A stretch of DNA of 64,000 bases from Saururus chinensis (GCA_035235625.1 CP141147.1:8049001-8113000); one strand, 5' to 3'; shown: positions 23,293-36,769, counted from the first letter of the stretch. Notes: generated by a model not told the origin, from the letters alone. Numbers and translations: made by a program.

Positions 23293-24063
23293 TTCTTGGA
23301 TCAGAGTGCAAAGGAATTCTTTATAAGGACAATAAAGAAGCTGAATCAATGGGTCAACGGACAAACTTTAAAAGAACTAGTAATGAGGTTTGAATTGGGC
23401 GCGAAAGGACAAAGGGATGTTGTTGGTCTTTTGTTTTTCCTTTGGCACTAGATTGGTAGCATATGTGGTTGGGTTAGGTGGGCTATAGACTTGTCACTTG
23501 AGGCCCTATTGGCAGTCCACTTTTGATGACTTAAGGCACAAATTTCCAAGATTTGGGTCATTTCCACCCTGCCTTTCAAAGATGACATTCTTGCTCCAAT
23601 ATTGTTTGTGTAGGCCCCATGCATTGAGCCATGCCCACACTCTCAGGCCTCGCAGGCTCCGTCATTTCCATGAAGTTGAGGGCACTTAGCTTTTTCACTG
23701 CCCTTGTTCTATAGAAATTATTGAGTATTATGAAAATATTATGAATTATCAATTTTGAGAAGGATGATGAGTCTCCACTCTCCAGCCCCATATTTTAGCC
23801 AGCCACCCCACCTATACAGAGCCAATAGACATTTACCGATTGTGCTATTGGGAGAGGGATGGCAAAAACAAGGGGTGGGAGACTTCTCATCCTTTTGAAA
23901 ATTCAAGGCACACAGGTTAACACAAATGGGACAATCTCCAACTTATGCTAACATGAGCTATCTATTATGTCCATATTGATTCTTAAGATTTATAGCACAT
24001 ATAAAGCGCAAGCAACACTCGAAGAGTAAAGAGTAAATAATTTCTCCTTGTGCCACCATTGAA
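23293..24063. repeat. Segment A', second copy of RLP1 5' flank (orphan promoter)
   Basis: It is a copy of 20082-20707 that keeps the TATA box (complement of TTTATAAGG near 23319) but has no receptor gene: similarity ends about 15 bases beyond the point matching the RLP1 leader. A 131-bp MITE interrupts it at 23762-23892. It runs on uninterrupted through the point where the 2.2-kb MULE sits in copy A. Confidence 0.85.
23762..23892. mobile_element. 131-bp MITE with 15-bp TIRs
   Basis: Terminal repeats GGATGATGAGTCTCC and, on the complement of the right end, GGATGAGAAGTCTCC agree at 13 of 15 bases. Flanks TTTTGAGAA (23753-23761) and TTTTGAAAA (23893-23901) form a 9-bp target duplication with one mismatch, which points to a Mutator-type origin. 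The paralogous site in segment A near 20551-20570 reads straight through (AATTTTAAAAATTGAAGG), an empty site. The TIRs differ from those of the large MULE, so it belongs to another family. Confidence 0.85.
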
Positions 24064-24072
24064 AAATAAAAA

Positions 24073-24270
24073 TGGCATGATTTTTTCACACAGAATAATA
24101 AAATGAGACCTACATGTTGTGGTTTCTGTAGACATAAAATGGGACACTTAAGTAATGGAACCACACATTATTCTTGAGGCCCTATTTGTAGTCCACTTTT
24201 GCTGACTAAAGTGGACAACGGTGCAAATTGCTACATCATAAGTTGGGTAATTCTAGTCAGCCTCTCTCTC
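24073..24270. repeat. Segment B', second copy
   Basis: It matches 22957-23080 (ATTCTTGAGGCCCTATTTGTAGTCC, CATAAGTTGGGTAATTC split by small indels). It has an extra ~50-base stretch containing GGTTTCTGTAGACATAAAA that copy B lacks. Confidence 0.7.
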
Positions 24271-25755
24271 TCATGCCAATCTTGCTTTTATTTGACTATC
24301 TCTATAGGCCTTATGCATTGAGTTGTGCTCACATCGGGCCTTGAACTGTCATTGCAATGAAGAACTTAAGGATAGGTGATCGTTTATAATTAAACTGTTT
24401 GCAAGTGTACAAGGTAATTGTACTATGATAAGTATTTAAGGATTGTCAAACCTCATAGACGGATGAATTATTACTAAATTTAAAGAGGAATTTGTTGATT
24501 AAAAACTAAAAACAACTTAATCTTAAATTAAACAAAAGAAAAGAATCAACTAGTTTAAAAGCAAGAGTTTAATATGATAAAATTTACTTAGGAAATCAAA
24601 TCCACTATAGAACCATAACAATTCCTTAACTTTTAATCCAAATCTAGTGTGAATATGAGCAAGTACTCTCAGCTACAAGCTAGAATTACTTTAGAAATAA
24701 TCATTAATTAAATCTATGGCATGAACTATCTTCGACAATAACATGAATCATCTACACTAAACAAGCTATAGGCATGACTCGTCTAATCTTAGTATAACTC
24801 ATCTAATTTATTAATTATCTGAACATTAAAACTATTGTATGACCATCTCATCTAAATCACAGAAATTAGAATTGATGCAAATATCTACAAGAGAATAGAT
24901 CAACATAGATTTGAATAGACATGAAAAGCTCTTCCATTAAAAAGAAAACCCTTATCATACAATTGTCATCATTCACAACTGAGATCTAAATTAAAAAGAA
25001 AAGAAACTAAAACTTATCTATAGCTTCATCAACTCCTAAGTAAAAGAAAAGTCTAGCCTTCCATTGTAGAAGAAAGCACTTAAATTTTCATTGAAAGCGT
25101 TGAGTTCTCTTTTATCTTCTTCTTCCTTTTTTACTCCAGAAAATCTCCTGGAATCCTCTAATTACGAGCCAAATATGTCTTTATATAAGCATAAGAACCT
25201 TAGGAAGGAGTCCAATATGAAAAGGAATCAAAATTGGCTTAAACAAGGAAACTGCGCGTTATCCCGATCGATCGCCCTACACGCCCGTTCGAACGCCTAT
25301 ACTGCATATTTTTCCAAAATCACGTTTACCCGTTTGCTCCTTAAAAATGGCCCGTTTGAACAGATAAACTGTTTCTGTAATCTGGACAGTTTTTTTGGAC
25401 TGTCCAATTTCTATTCATTAAGCTATTTCTTTCATGTCCATATTAATTTCCAACATGTTTATAAATTCGAAAAGTTGTCCAAATCACTTTAAAGCATGTC
25501 AAGACTATTTTGCATTATTCCAAACATCGTCCAAGTACTTGGATAAGCGTATTTTATATATAAAGCATTAAAACATCACATTTTAGACATGTAGAATATA
25601 ATTAAGATCCTAACTTCATTCAAATACATCCTAAAACTACTAATAACTCCCCAAATTAATTAATAATAAAATTAAAATATTAATAATTATCTTAATCTAA
25701 ATAAACCATAACTACTCTTAATTAACCTAATTTATACTAGCAAGTAAGGTAAAAA

Positions 25756-25852
<97 letters not shown>

Positions 25853-27185
25853 TACTTATCAATAGGTAGCCTTTTTCATAGGGTGTTGATAACCTTACAC
25901 CATTTCTATCCAACAAAATCTTACACTAAGGTTTTAATTGGTATGAGAAAATTTGGTTTCATGTGCTAATAGGGGGTCTACTTTTCTCTGTCCAATCAAA
26001 ACCTTGTGTATGGTTTTGTTTGGCAAATTTGGTATAGTGAAATCATTTGTCTCTTTGATAGTTTCCAAAGCACCATCACAACAAGCATGCAATGGGGACT
26101 ACGAGCAGTTTTGGCATTTTTTAATCCTAATTTGGTGTGGGGATTGAAACAACATACATTGCTTACCTAATTTTCTCCTTATTAATTCGACTCGAAGTGT
26201 AGTGAGAGTTTAAGATTCTTCAACCTTGAGAATCACCACAATGCTTCTAGTCTAAGAAATCAATTAAAGACAACAAAATGTGGCCTCATGCTACCAAAGT
26301 CTTTTGATTCCAATGCATGGCTAATCAAGGTTTAACATGCAACTTTCATGATGTATGTGGCATAAGTCATACTTCAATAATGCAAAATGCATGAAAGCAT
26401 AAATATTCATGCCAATAAATAATTCTATCATGCATGAGACATAGTTCATGCATGGGAAACATGGACATGTAAGAATAAGTACATATAGACGTAAGTAGTC
26501 GTGTTCATAAATGATCTAGAGTGCATGAAACATGATTCATACATGAATAACATCACATGTGTGCAAGCGTTCATACTTTAGCATGATAATATTTTACTAC
26601 TTACATGTAAGAGACATGGTGAAACCGTCAAAATCTTGCTTAAAATAATCATATAAATCAATTTACATTCGGGAAATTGATTGGGCTCTAAGAAGTGGCA
26701 CATAGTCATTTTTAGCAATCGATCGGGCCTTCAGGACGATTGATTGGATCGGTCTGCCTAAATACGAAGACACCTTTACCAATCAATCGATCAACCTTCA
26801 AGAAGATCAATCAATCGTAGCACCCAAAAACACGAAAATATCATTTTCTTTGGCAAAAGCAAGTCCGATCTTCCATCAAATCCTCATAAAATTTTGAATA
26901 AACATCATCTATGCATTAGATATGATAGATCCAACATAGATACACATACATGTCAAGACATCATCTAAACACATATTTTGGAGGATTTAAGCTCGCACAC
27001 CCAACATGATTCAACATACAATCTATGGTGTTAATGTAAGGAAAACTTTACCAAACAAAAACCCCTTACCTCAAATCAATAGATAATCCTTTCAATCTCT
27101 TTCAAAAATTAAAAGATCCCTAACCAAAAAATTAGGTCACATTAGCCCTAAGCAAAAGACACACCTTTCCACCAAATAAAGACTC
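24271..27185. other. Repeat-rich intergenic DNA, no gene seen
   Basis: AT-rich sequence. A block beginning near 24385 (GTTTGCAAGTGTACAAGG) resembles phrases common in plant LTR-retrotransposon flanks. 25250-25290 has CCGATCGATCG and CCGTTCGAAC palindromes, 26330-26600 is unusually rich in CATGCAT/ATGCATG words, and 26690-26830 repeats AATCGATCG/ATCAATCAATCG. Open frames (for example 25091-25492) show no recognisable domain. These look like old LTR pieces but I cannot assign a family. Confidence 0.4.
25759..25850. repeat. (AT)46 microsatellite
   Basis: This is an uninterrupted AT dinucleotide run of 92 bases. No other feature is attached. Confidence 0.98.
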
Positions 27186-27415
27186 AAAACCACTAATAGC
27201 AAGACAAATCATGCATTCCTTTGTGCCCAAACATGAAACACAAGAGTAGAAACAAAGAACAAGGATCTAGGGCTTTCTAGCCTGGGTAAAATTAGGAACT
27301 TTGGAGAGTAGAAGACATGGGATTAAATGCAAGCAAGTAACACATGGGATTCAAGGTAAAAACATAAGAAATCTTGAAGTTGACTTGCTTGGCTTACCTT
27401 GGATGAAGCTAGAAC
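27186..27415. repeat. Dispersed repeat, copy 2 (partner 23081-23290)
   Basis: Same order of shared words as its partner, ending GGCTTACCTTGGATGAAG. The two copies diverge immediately after this point: copy 1 runs into the RLP1-flank duplicate and copy 2 into unrelated sequence. It has a small extra insertion (AAAGAAC) relative to copy 1. Confidence 0.75.
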
Positions 27416-28135
27416 ACTTGCATTCCTTTCTAATGAAAAGTTATAGCACAATAAACCCTTAAAATTCAGTCTACCCCAAAGGAAGGAATAGGCCAAGTTG
27501 GATATTTATACTAGTGAATGGGTAAGTGGGTTTGCATGGACCCAACAAAGGAACAAATGAAATCCACCTTGGAAAATGGTCTAAAATGAATGTGCCACTG
27601 AGATCTCCTCCCCTAATGGTTTCCCTTAATGTTTAAGGGAAACCACTTTATGGGAAAAAAAAATGTTAAAATGAAGTTTAGGTTAACATGTGAGATTGGC
27701 TTGTAATGGCTTGGATGGTTGTAGGAAAACTGTGAGATTGGCTGGCTGCCATAACATGTGCCTTTATAAAAGAACTCTTCTAAATTTATGAATAAAGAAA
27801 AGAGAGTGTCCATGCTCCTTACTTATAAAAGGGACACGTCTAGCCTAACCAAGATTCATGACCATGTTACATAGGGTTCTTAACATAGTATATGGAGGCA
27901 AACATAGTCTCTATGTATACCATGTTAGATCTATTTACCTCTTTAATATCACAACTTATATACTATGTTAGGAGCACCATGTTACATAGTCACGGGCACT
28001 AGTAATAGAGTAAGTCAAAAAATATTTTTCTTTTTAATTTTTCCATAAGCTTTAGAACTCAGATGGTAGTGAAAAAAATTGAAGTGGACTCAACCGGAGA
28101 AGATTAATGCAAAAAATTTCTTCTTATATTTGCAG
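27416..28135. other. Intergenic, no gene seen
   Basis: A short repeat here, GGAAAATGGTCTAAAATGAA followed by CTCCCCTAATGGTTTCCCTT (27570-27632), recurs at 28279-28340 on the far side of the aldo-keto reductase fragment. The two copies bracket the fragment as direct repeats of about 60 bases. Nothing else is recognised. Confidence 0.5.
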
Positions 28136-28232
28136 GGAACTTGGTATTGGTGTTGTTACATACAGTCCACTTGGATGAGGATTTTTTGCTGGCAAAGCTG
28201 TTGTGGAAAATTTACCTGCACAAAGTTTTTTG
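28136..28232 (+). pseudogene. Aldo-keto reductase exon fragment with a nonsense codon
   Basis: After a TGCAG acceptor the frame reads ELGIGVVTYSPLG, then a TGA, then GFFAGKAVVENLPAQSFL, and a GTATGG donor follows. This is the (C)RELGIG-YSPLGRGFF stretch of plant NADP-dependent aldo-keto reductases (auxin-induced PCNT115 / perakine reductase type). The TGA replaces the Arg codon expected after SPLG, consistent with a CGA to TGA transition. Splice-like borders on both sides are kept. No flanking exon with the catalytic Tyr, Lys or His is present within several kilobases, so this is one captured or relic exon. Confidence 0.75.
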
Positions 28233-28539
28233 GTATGGACTTGGGATTCAGATTAAGCAGTTTTAATCCTTTTATTCTTTTGGAAAATGGTCTAAAATGA
28301 AGGACCCACCGACAACCTATCCTCCCCTAATGGTTTCCCTTTTACCGCGCACACTTGTGTCACATGTGCAGTTTATGTTAAAGGCACTACCCTTGCTGCA
28401 CTTGATGTTTGGCAGACACCACCACTTGTCAAATATGACCATCAAAGCCCTCATTTTCCTCTCATATGTCTGTGAGTATGTAACCAAGCCCTCTTCCCTT
28501 TTGTGAGGCTTCGACAATAAAAAAATCATTGCCACTAGG
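28233..28539. other. Intergenic between reductase fragment and minus-strand LTR
   Basis: It contains the second copy of the GGAAAATGGTCTAAAATGAA repeat (28279-28340) and AT/GC-mixed DNA with open frames (28297-28506) that show no domain. Nothing else is supported. Confidence 0.5.
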
Positions 28540-31196
28540 TGTGGTCCACGACCGATTTTAGTGACTTATTGACAACAAAGTGTTTTTAACTGTTGGCCGA
28601 CCTCCAATCAGTCACCTCCCATTCTGTGGTCGCTTTTGCCATTTCTAGTGGTACGACCTTGTGTCTGGCTGCCCTAGTGCTCCCAATCTTTTACTTCAAG
28701 TGAAATTAGCCCAACCTTGCTGAGATTGATTTCAGAGTCTCTGAAAATCCTTGGGACAACAACTTTCTCAGTGCTATGCTTTTGACCACATATTCCGCTA
28801 TTGATGCCACCATTGTCATATGCTCGCCATCAAACTCACGTGGATTACGAGGAAGGGGACCTTAAACTCATAATTTAATAATAGCAGGCTTCGATTGTGT
28901 AGTAGCATGTTAGGAGTTTATAACTTAATGCTTTGCATGATAAATGCTAATTAAATGAACATGTTTTATATATGTGAATTATGCGTATTTTAGTGAAGGC
29001 TAAGGGTATGGTAGTAAGTTATGAATTATATGTATGTGATCAGAGCATGTGATAGATCTTCATTTGTGGGTTGGTGGTGTGTGGTTGATGGGCACGAGTA
29101 TGTGCATTTGATTGTAAGTTTATCGAAGGGGTACTTCATGGGCTATGATGTGGAAACTGCGACAGTATTTTGGGTGAGGAAAGATGTAAGATTGATAGGT
29201 GAAGGTTGGATTTGACGAGATTGAAGAATTGGTTTGGATTGAGTCGGATGGTATGTTGGAGCAATGAACAGAAGACCTAGGCGATGTAAGGACTTGGAAG
29301 ATTCAAGCTTAACGTCTTTGGGGGATTGTGAATTAGTGAGAGTGGACAACATAATTGTACATGTATAATGTATATAATATGAATTGTAACAGAAGAATAA
29401 GGAATAAGGAATTAGTAAGGGTTTGATGACGGGACTTAGGTCTAAAGGATTTTATTTGAGGAGTTTGAGTAAGATGTTTTGGTTTTAAGGCGGACGGTGC
29501 AGGATGTAATGCTGTAAGTATATAATGGTAAGCATATGTTGACATGAAATTCGAGTTTGACAAGGATGGTTATGCAAAAATATGTAAGACTGTAAGGGTA
29601 AGAGTGAGTTTTAAGTACGATTGAATGAGCTAAGTTGAAGTATGTTACCCTTGTAGACTAAGGCTTTAAAACTGGTGTGGTTCGAGCTTGGTCGCCTGAA
29701 GAATGTAAGATAGAAGTAGTTCCGAATAGAATTGTACATGCATAAGTTACCTAATATGAACTGGAATGGTAAGTAACCCTAATTCGATAATGTTGTGAGT
29801 TTGAGACTGAGGGTTTCGATGCATTAAGTTCCATTTTTGAGCCAGTCGATAAGTAATCGACTGAGCGTCTTTCCTGGTCTTGTTATGGTGTTATACTGCA
29901 GGATTTGGTCTTGGTTCTGTATTTTGCCCCAGACATTAGTTTTCACCATTTGTGGGCTTTGTATGTTTTTCTGCCTACAAATGACACTGTATGTTCTGCC
30001 CAAGAGTGGCACTGTAAGATTCCTGCCTAAGAGTGACACTGTATGATTTCCGCCCTTAGTTGGCACAGCATGGCCCTAGAGAGTGGGCATTTACACACTC
30101 AGGTAAGCAGTATCATGGACCTGCTCTTAAATGTTTGATCCTGTGCCCCATGAGTATAGGTGTTCCTTGCTTTTGAAAAAGTCCATGGCGTCTAGTTGCT
30201 CCCCGAAGGTAAAGGTGACAGCCCAGTGACATTCTCTTCCTTTCCAATGCTCGAGCTTATTAATTGTAATGAGCTTCAGTTGTCAGTAGTATGTGTATGA
30301 TAGTAAAGGTAAGTTATATGTATTAGATTTTGAGTAAGTAGTATGTGTAAGATTCAAAGTAAGTGTGAGTGTAAGCTTCTAAGGAAGACAATAAGAGTAA
30401 GTTTATGAATAAGAGTAAGATTGTACGAGTAAGTTCATACAAGTAAGGTCGTATGAGTCTATGTAAGTTATATGAGAAAGCATACGATTGTACGAGTAAG
30501 TTAGTAAGACTTTGATTCAGAGTGTAAGTGTAAGAGTATGCTACAAGAGTAAGTGTAAGTTCAGCCAATACGATTGTATGTGCGTAAGACACTTTATTTA
30601 TGTTGCATGTACTTCTTGCTTCATGTGGGGTTGCATGAATGCATCTATGTATGAACTTGCGAAGTTCATTGATTTATTTCCACTACTAGGTATTTTCCTA
30701 TTGAGTATGAAAATACTCACCCTATTTTTTAGCCACTTCATCTAGAGGCTTTTGCAGGTCGATCGATAGCTTCTTGGACTGGACTATTCCCCGTGGTGGA
30801 CTATTCTTCCTCGACCTTGAGTAGACTTGTGTGAGGCTATGTAGAGTTTGGTGCCATGATCTTTGGTATTGATTAAGGTGAGAGTTAAATATGTTATTTT
30901 TCTAGACTTGTGCATATATGTATGAGTTAGAACTCAGACTATTGAAGAACTTGTACTCATAAAGGCCTGGGATGTGTTAGTTTTTAAAGACCATGGCCAT
31001 GACATGTTTTGCTTTTATATTTTTGTTTTGGGTCACACTTAAGAATAATAGTTTTGTTGTGTGATGGACTAATTTATAAAAATTGTTTTCACACGTTTTG
31101 AATTTTGTTGTTTTTGTTGATTTACGTCCGTATTTTGGAACAAATTTTTAGTAAAAGTTTAAGGTAAATGTATGGAAAAACCTCGGGCCTGACTAT
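28540..31196 (-). mobile_element. Long LTR (gypsy type), minus orientation, family shared with 57893 and 62965
   Basis: Read on the minus strand it starts near 31196 (GTCAGGCCCGAGGTTTTT) and follows the plus-strand copy 57893-62100 block by block: the ATGGGGCACAGGATCAAA block (about 30065-30180), the ACTTAC/TCTTAC tandem words (30300-30560), and the CGTTTGATGGnGAGCA block (about 28820). Only the first ~2.6 kb of the longer plus copy is represented. No coding sequence is seen. It is probably a solo or truncated LTR. Confidence 0.7.
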
Positions 31197-34100
31197 TAGT
31201 GAAATAAATGTAACCATGTGAAAATGCTAATTATTTGGACTTGTTGTTAGAATGATGTAACAACAGACAAATGCCCAACTCTTGGATCTTATTTTTTTTA
31301 ATTTACTTTAGTTAATTAGGGTTCTATTTATTATGATATCTCAGTACTTTGGTTTTTGCAAACAGTTGTTCCTGCCCCCAAGATTTTCTTAAGTTATGAT
31401 TTCATAATCCCTTTTGGTAAACTTTTACTGCTTTACAATTTTATTCCACTGCATCATATTTTAGAAAATATAATACTATGCTTTAGAAAGTTGGGTGCAT
31501 GATTCTGACATTCTTGCTTAGTTCGTGTCACCCCCTTCCACTCCGGTGAGGACCCTAAGGAGTAGGTTAGGTTATAACATTACCTAGTGGATTCCAAGGT
31601 TTCACTATAGATGGTACCCCTTAGAGGGTTGTCCATGGACGGTTATTTTATCTATCACTTTGGTTGATATGTGATGTGGCAACTATCTAAGGAATTGGAT
31701 GGGGTTGTTGTCTTTAATTTGGAGACTTGTGAGATAAACAACAAAATTGTCTAACATATAGAACCCTAAAATGATTTGCATAAAATATGATGCACAACAA
31801 TTTATTGGCATTATTTTGCTATCTTACTGAGTATTTGTGTACTAAGCATCTTAGAGATGTACAAGTGAGGTCTAGTTGGATCGAAACTAGGTAGCAGGAT
31901 TGAGGGCAACTTGGTAATAGTAGAACTTAGTTTTATTATTTCGGTAAAGGAGAGTCCTTTCTCATTATTTTTCTTGATTCACCAATGTTTTGTTTCATAA
32001 ATTTTCTTCATAGTGAGAGAGAGATAAGAGTGACACAACAAGAATACATCACACACACATGAGTTTGAGGAGGAACAATTGAATTTTCATCGAGTAATTT
32101 AAGATACTCAAGGTAAATCAACAATAAAAAGGAGTTTTGATTGAGGAACTAAAAGAAGACAAAGACAAAATAAGGAGGATGAAAGCTTCAAGACTTAGAG
32201 GATAAGACTTGAAGGCCAACAAGAAAAGAGGATGTCTAAGTAAAATGAGTTTATGTTAGAGTCTCAATAGAGAATGGTGGTTTGTTTTAGTCTTATACGA
32301 GGTTTTGCTTACTAGTTCATTGATTTGGACCTTGTTAGGCTAGTCATGATTTTTTACCCTAGTTTGGGTTTCCACTTTAAATCCTTGCGTACTCATGCAT
32401 GCTTGTGGTTTTATCGCTTGATAGATTGATTGTGAATGCCCATAGAGATTAGTTTTTATTTCCACTATATAAACAAATTCCTGTGTATTGTGGCCAAACC
32501 TCTTAATTCTTACTTCAAACAAAGTACTAGTTTTAGGAACAATTTGGTGATCCACTAGATTGATTAGGCGGATATTATACTCTCATAATCAAACTCAAAG
32601 AACAAACATAAAATCTTAGAAGTTTGAGTAGATTCAAAGCATAATGATATACAATTTAAAAATATCTAAATCAAATAGTATTTATAAAGAAATTTCCAAA
32701 AACTAGAGAGAGAAAGATAAACTCTCAATAAGAATAGATTCTATGGGGCATATCCAAACTTAAGGCATAACCAACATACTTGCAGAAAGCGTCTATATAA
32801 AACCCCTTGTGTTTTTCCCCCAAATTTTATAGGCAAATATATTTTTCAATTTTGTAAAATAAAACATGAAGCAGTGGAATAAATAAAGCAATAAAATTAA
32901 AATGTGGATAACAAATCATGACTTGGAAACTATTTAGTGGCATGAGTAACCGTTTCACAATCCTAGACAATTGGATTATCATAATAATTACATGGCTATT
33001 TAGCTTAGTCACAATAAAGAAGAAATAGAGGATCAGTAGTTGGCCACTTGCACATCATTATACCACTTTGGTAACAAGTGAGAATTTAATACCCTTCACT
33101 TTGTTGAGGGTTACCACAATACCTTTAGTTCAAATACCTCACTAGGCAATGAACTAAAAGATGTGGCCTCGATGCTCAGGAAATTAACAACGAAAACTAG
33201 CACAAAATATAAATTATTCAACCACAAAAAAAATACTAGATTTTAAATGTGGAAACCCAAACTAGGAAAAAACTAAGTAGCCTATCCATTGGTTAAAACT
33301 AATGCACTATGAAAATATAGATCTTACAAGACTCAAAACTACCAACCTCTTCAAAAAACTAGAAATCCTTGTGTAGATGGATGTTAGCCACCAAAGTCCT
33401 TCTTGGCTCTTTTCCCTTAGAGCTTGTTCTTCATCTTCTTCTTTACTAGCACAATCTCAAATCAAAGTCCTTGATTTTTTATAAAACTTTAACTAAAATC
33501 CTTAATTTTCTCTAGCAATATCCTTATGTGTGACATGTTGTGGTCTCACAATCTCTCTTTTTCAATTCATAAAGTAATTATGAATCAAAGTTCTTACCTT
33601 TCTAATTTTTTTCTCTCAATTCAAGTGAAGGTGATGGAAGGAATAAATCTCTCTTTTTCATGTAAAAAAATCCTTCTTCCTTAATCCCAATTCATCACAA
33701 AAAAGTCCTTAAATACCTCTCTAAGTTGGTTAGGGTATTAGAGTTACAGTAGGAAACAAATTGATCCCCTATTGACTTAAATACGTAACTATGTCATTGA
33801 CTAATGATTGTTCCATAGGGTGATCGACTATTCTTTGCTTTGTTCACTTGACACTAGTGTGCAATCAATCATTCATTATTCTGGACCACACAAATTTAAC
33901 TCCGATCGATCTTTCCACTAGACAATCAATTGTTTAGACTTCTATCAAAAATCCTGTCATATTCAAGCTTGATTGCTTGTTAGTTCAAGGACGGTCAATT
34001 TCTTTTGAGCACGTGCTATTTTTGCCCTTTTTATCCAATTCTCATCCGAAAACATAAATAAGGTTTTTCTATGAAAATCCGAAATATTTGTGTGTGATAC

Positions 34101-35783
34101 TTTCTCTATCTTCAAAGCTCATTTACTCATAATTAAATCTTCCACCTTGAATCTTCAGAACACTTATGCTCTAATTTTTTAAGTCAATTAATTCTAAATC
34201 CGACTTGATACATCATTAACCAAGTCACATACATGTGATGACATAGTTTTGATAATTAAAATAAAACCAATTACAAGACATATACTACATATGTTCTAAC
34301 AATAAGCTAAAACAATTAACTCACTGTCGTGCATATATTTTACTTCTATAAGAGATAAGAAAGATACCTATGAAGTTATTTGATCAACTCTACGCCCTTC
34401 CCTACCCTAGTTGCAAACTTCTTCCACATGCAATACACCTACATCACAATGTCGTTGAGTATATTAATACACCCAAAGGGATGGCTAAGCCAAAATAAAT
34501 TGACAAGAAATAGAATAATCAATTTATTACCTTTTATGATTAACTTAACCTTATCAAATAAAGGAAAAGACACATGGTCACTAAATTATGTGGCAACTTC
34601 AAGGAGATCTACACAACTCCCCAAAATATATACCACTCCACTAGTCAGCTTCAAGCTCTTGTTGAAGACTATCATTTACTCCATTCACGCCATAAAGCTA
34701 TGGCCTACAAGGACTCATAGACCCAAGTGGTCGAGATTTTCCACTTCCATGATCATCGAGACCTACATTATTGTGTTGCGTTGTGGTCATGAATATTTTA
34801 ATGCTATAACCTATTCAAACCAAATCCCGGGCCATGAGAGCGGCTCTACAAACAAAACTCCTAAGCTTTGGGGAGCCAAAGACCCATGACTCTTTCCTCT
34901 ATCTAGAGTCTCTTTTACGTGGCTAAAATGACTCACTTTTGTGTCAATGAGACACTAAGCTCATTTGTCCTTGAGTGTTTAATACAATGGCAATGAGACA
35001 TGCATGCATAATAAGAATCAAACATAGGCTTTACTTACCCTACTACCATATGTGTATTTTTGTCATATATTTATACATATATCATGGAAGTAAATCATGC
35101 TATAATATATATTTCATGAGTAGTGTAAGCAATGGCAGAAACCTTACATGAAAATCATAAACTGATGAACCATCGATAGATTCCTCAATAAGTCAAAGTA
35201 GGTGCGATGGCCATTGACACCATCATCAACGTCTCAAACCCCTACCAATAGTGAGTAGACTATGAGAGTCTGATTTCACAATATTGTCACTGATGTGTTG
35301 GTCTCAATAACAATGCCCAATCTAACAATGAAGTACTCCTACATGTCGATGATAGTATTGTTCATCTTCCTCTAATAATGGAGGTCATCACCGACATGTT
35401 GATGGTCACATTGATGATAGGAGTAAAAGAAAGATGGTTACCGTACTTGTGCTCAAATCAATCCCCTTTTTAAAATCATAAAACTACAACATCTAGAACT
35501 ATAAAGACTTTAGTTTAAACTATAATTGCTACTCTTTAATTCACATAATTCATAATTACCTTCTAAATCATGATAAAATCATTGAAATAAACCATGACAT
35601 TTGAACATGCTTCAAATCAAATTGCCAAACATGCTTTCTGACTAAGAACAAGCAACCAAATAATCATCTAGTTTCAAGGTTAGTAATCTGACCTCCAACT
35701 TGGTGTTTCTCCTCTCTTCCAATACGTTAGTATCCTGCACTCTTAGTTGAAGGCTCTATGCTCTTCCTTGGACTCTTTTTTAT

Positions 35784-35810
35784 CCCCCCCCCCCCCCCCC
35801 CCCCCCCCCC
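35784..35810. repeat. Poly-C tract, 27 bases
   Basis: This is an uninterrupted C run. Such runs are prone to length error in sequencing and slippage in vivo, and the complement could form G-quadruplex structure. Confidence 0.95.
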
Positions 35811-36769
35811 TAATTACCCAAAATTAAGTAATTCTTGCCTTCTTATAGTGGGAATAACCATCTCTCAAGGACATTATGGCATAACTCCATGTTTTAGTCA
35901 TAACCACGTATTACAATATCATCAACACATCTGCAACTTTTCGACAGTTAACTATGTTTTTACCAACACACTCACCGACACGTCGGTGACTTGCCGATGG
36001 TTAATAAAACTTTATATTGTTCTTGGAAAAAATATAGGGTGTCCCACCTTGTGCCAGTTGCTTGAATTTTAGTTTAATTAAAATTGTGTCAAATTAAATC
36101 TTTTTCTGATAGATTGACATGCACAAACCTTCAAGTTTGAACATTCTCGTAGATTTAAGGTTGAACATTCTCATATTTATGGTCACACCTTTGACTTTGA
36201 ATTTGTACGAGTTTGAATTTGTCCAATAACAGGAAGTTGTTTTGAGTGAACCTTCAACCACAAAGTTTATGTGATTCTTCAAGCCCATGGTTGAACCTTC
36301 AAGTTGTGCAAGTCGAACCTTCGACACCAACATAACTTGTGAATTTAAACTTGAACTCTTCAACTCTATCCTAAATTAAACTTCTAGGTTGATATGAAAT
36401 CTACGTAACTGATTTAGAATGACCTACAAATTGTGCTTATTATATTCTAAATCTCATGAAGCAAGCTTGTTTAAGGCATTCATGTAGCTTCAAAGTGAAA
36501 TACAACTTTATGCATTCTTCTTCAATGTATATCTTCAAATCTAATCTTGCATTATTCTTGCTAATCATTAACCTGTGTTTTTGTCATAGGATCTTTTACA
36601 CTCTTTACGCATCTCAATCTTGCTCTACCCTTCTCAGGTGCCCAATCTCAGCCATGTCATTCTGTTTGGACTTGAGTCCCACATTGCCCCTCATCCAGAA
36701 CAGTGGGAGGACCGTTTGATCACATTTAACTAGGCACTCAAAGTTAGAGTGAGCACGGACTCACTCTAA

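Noticed and set aside
34380-34889. 169-codon open frame
   Set aside because: No recognisable motif, no splice context and atypical composition in a repeat-rich region.
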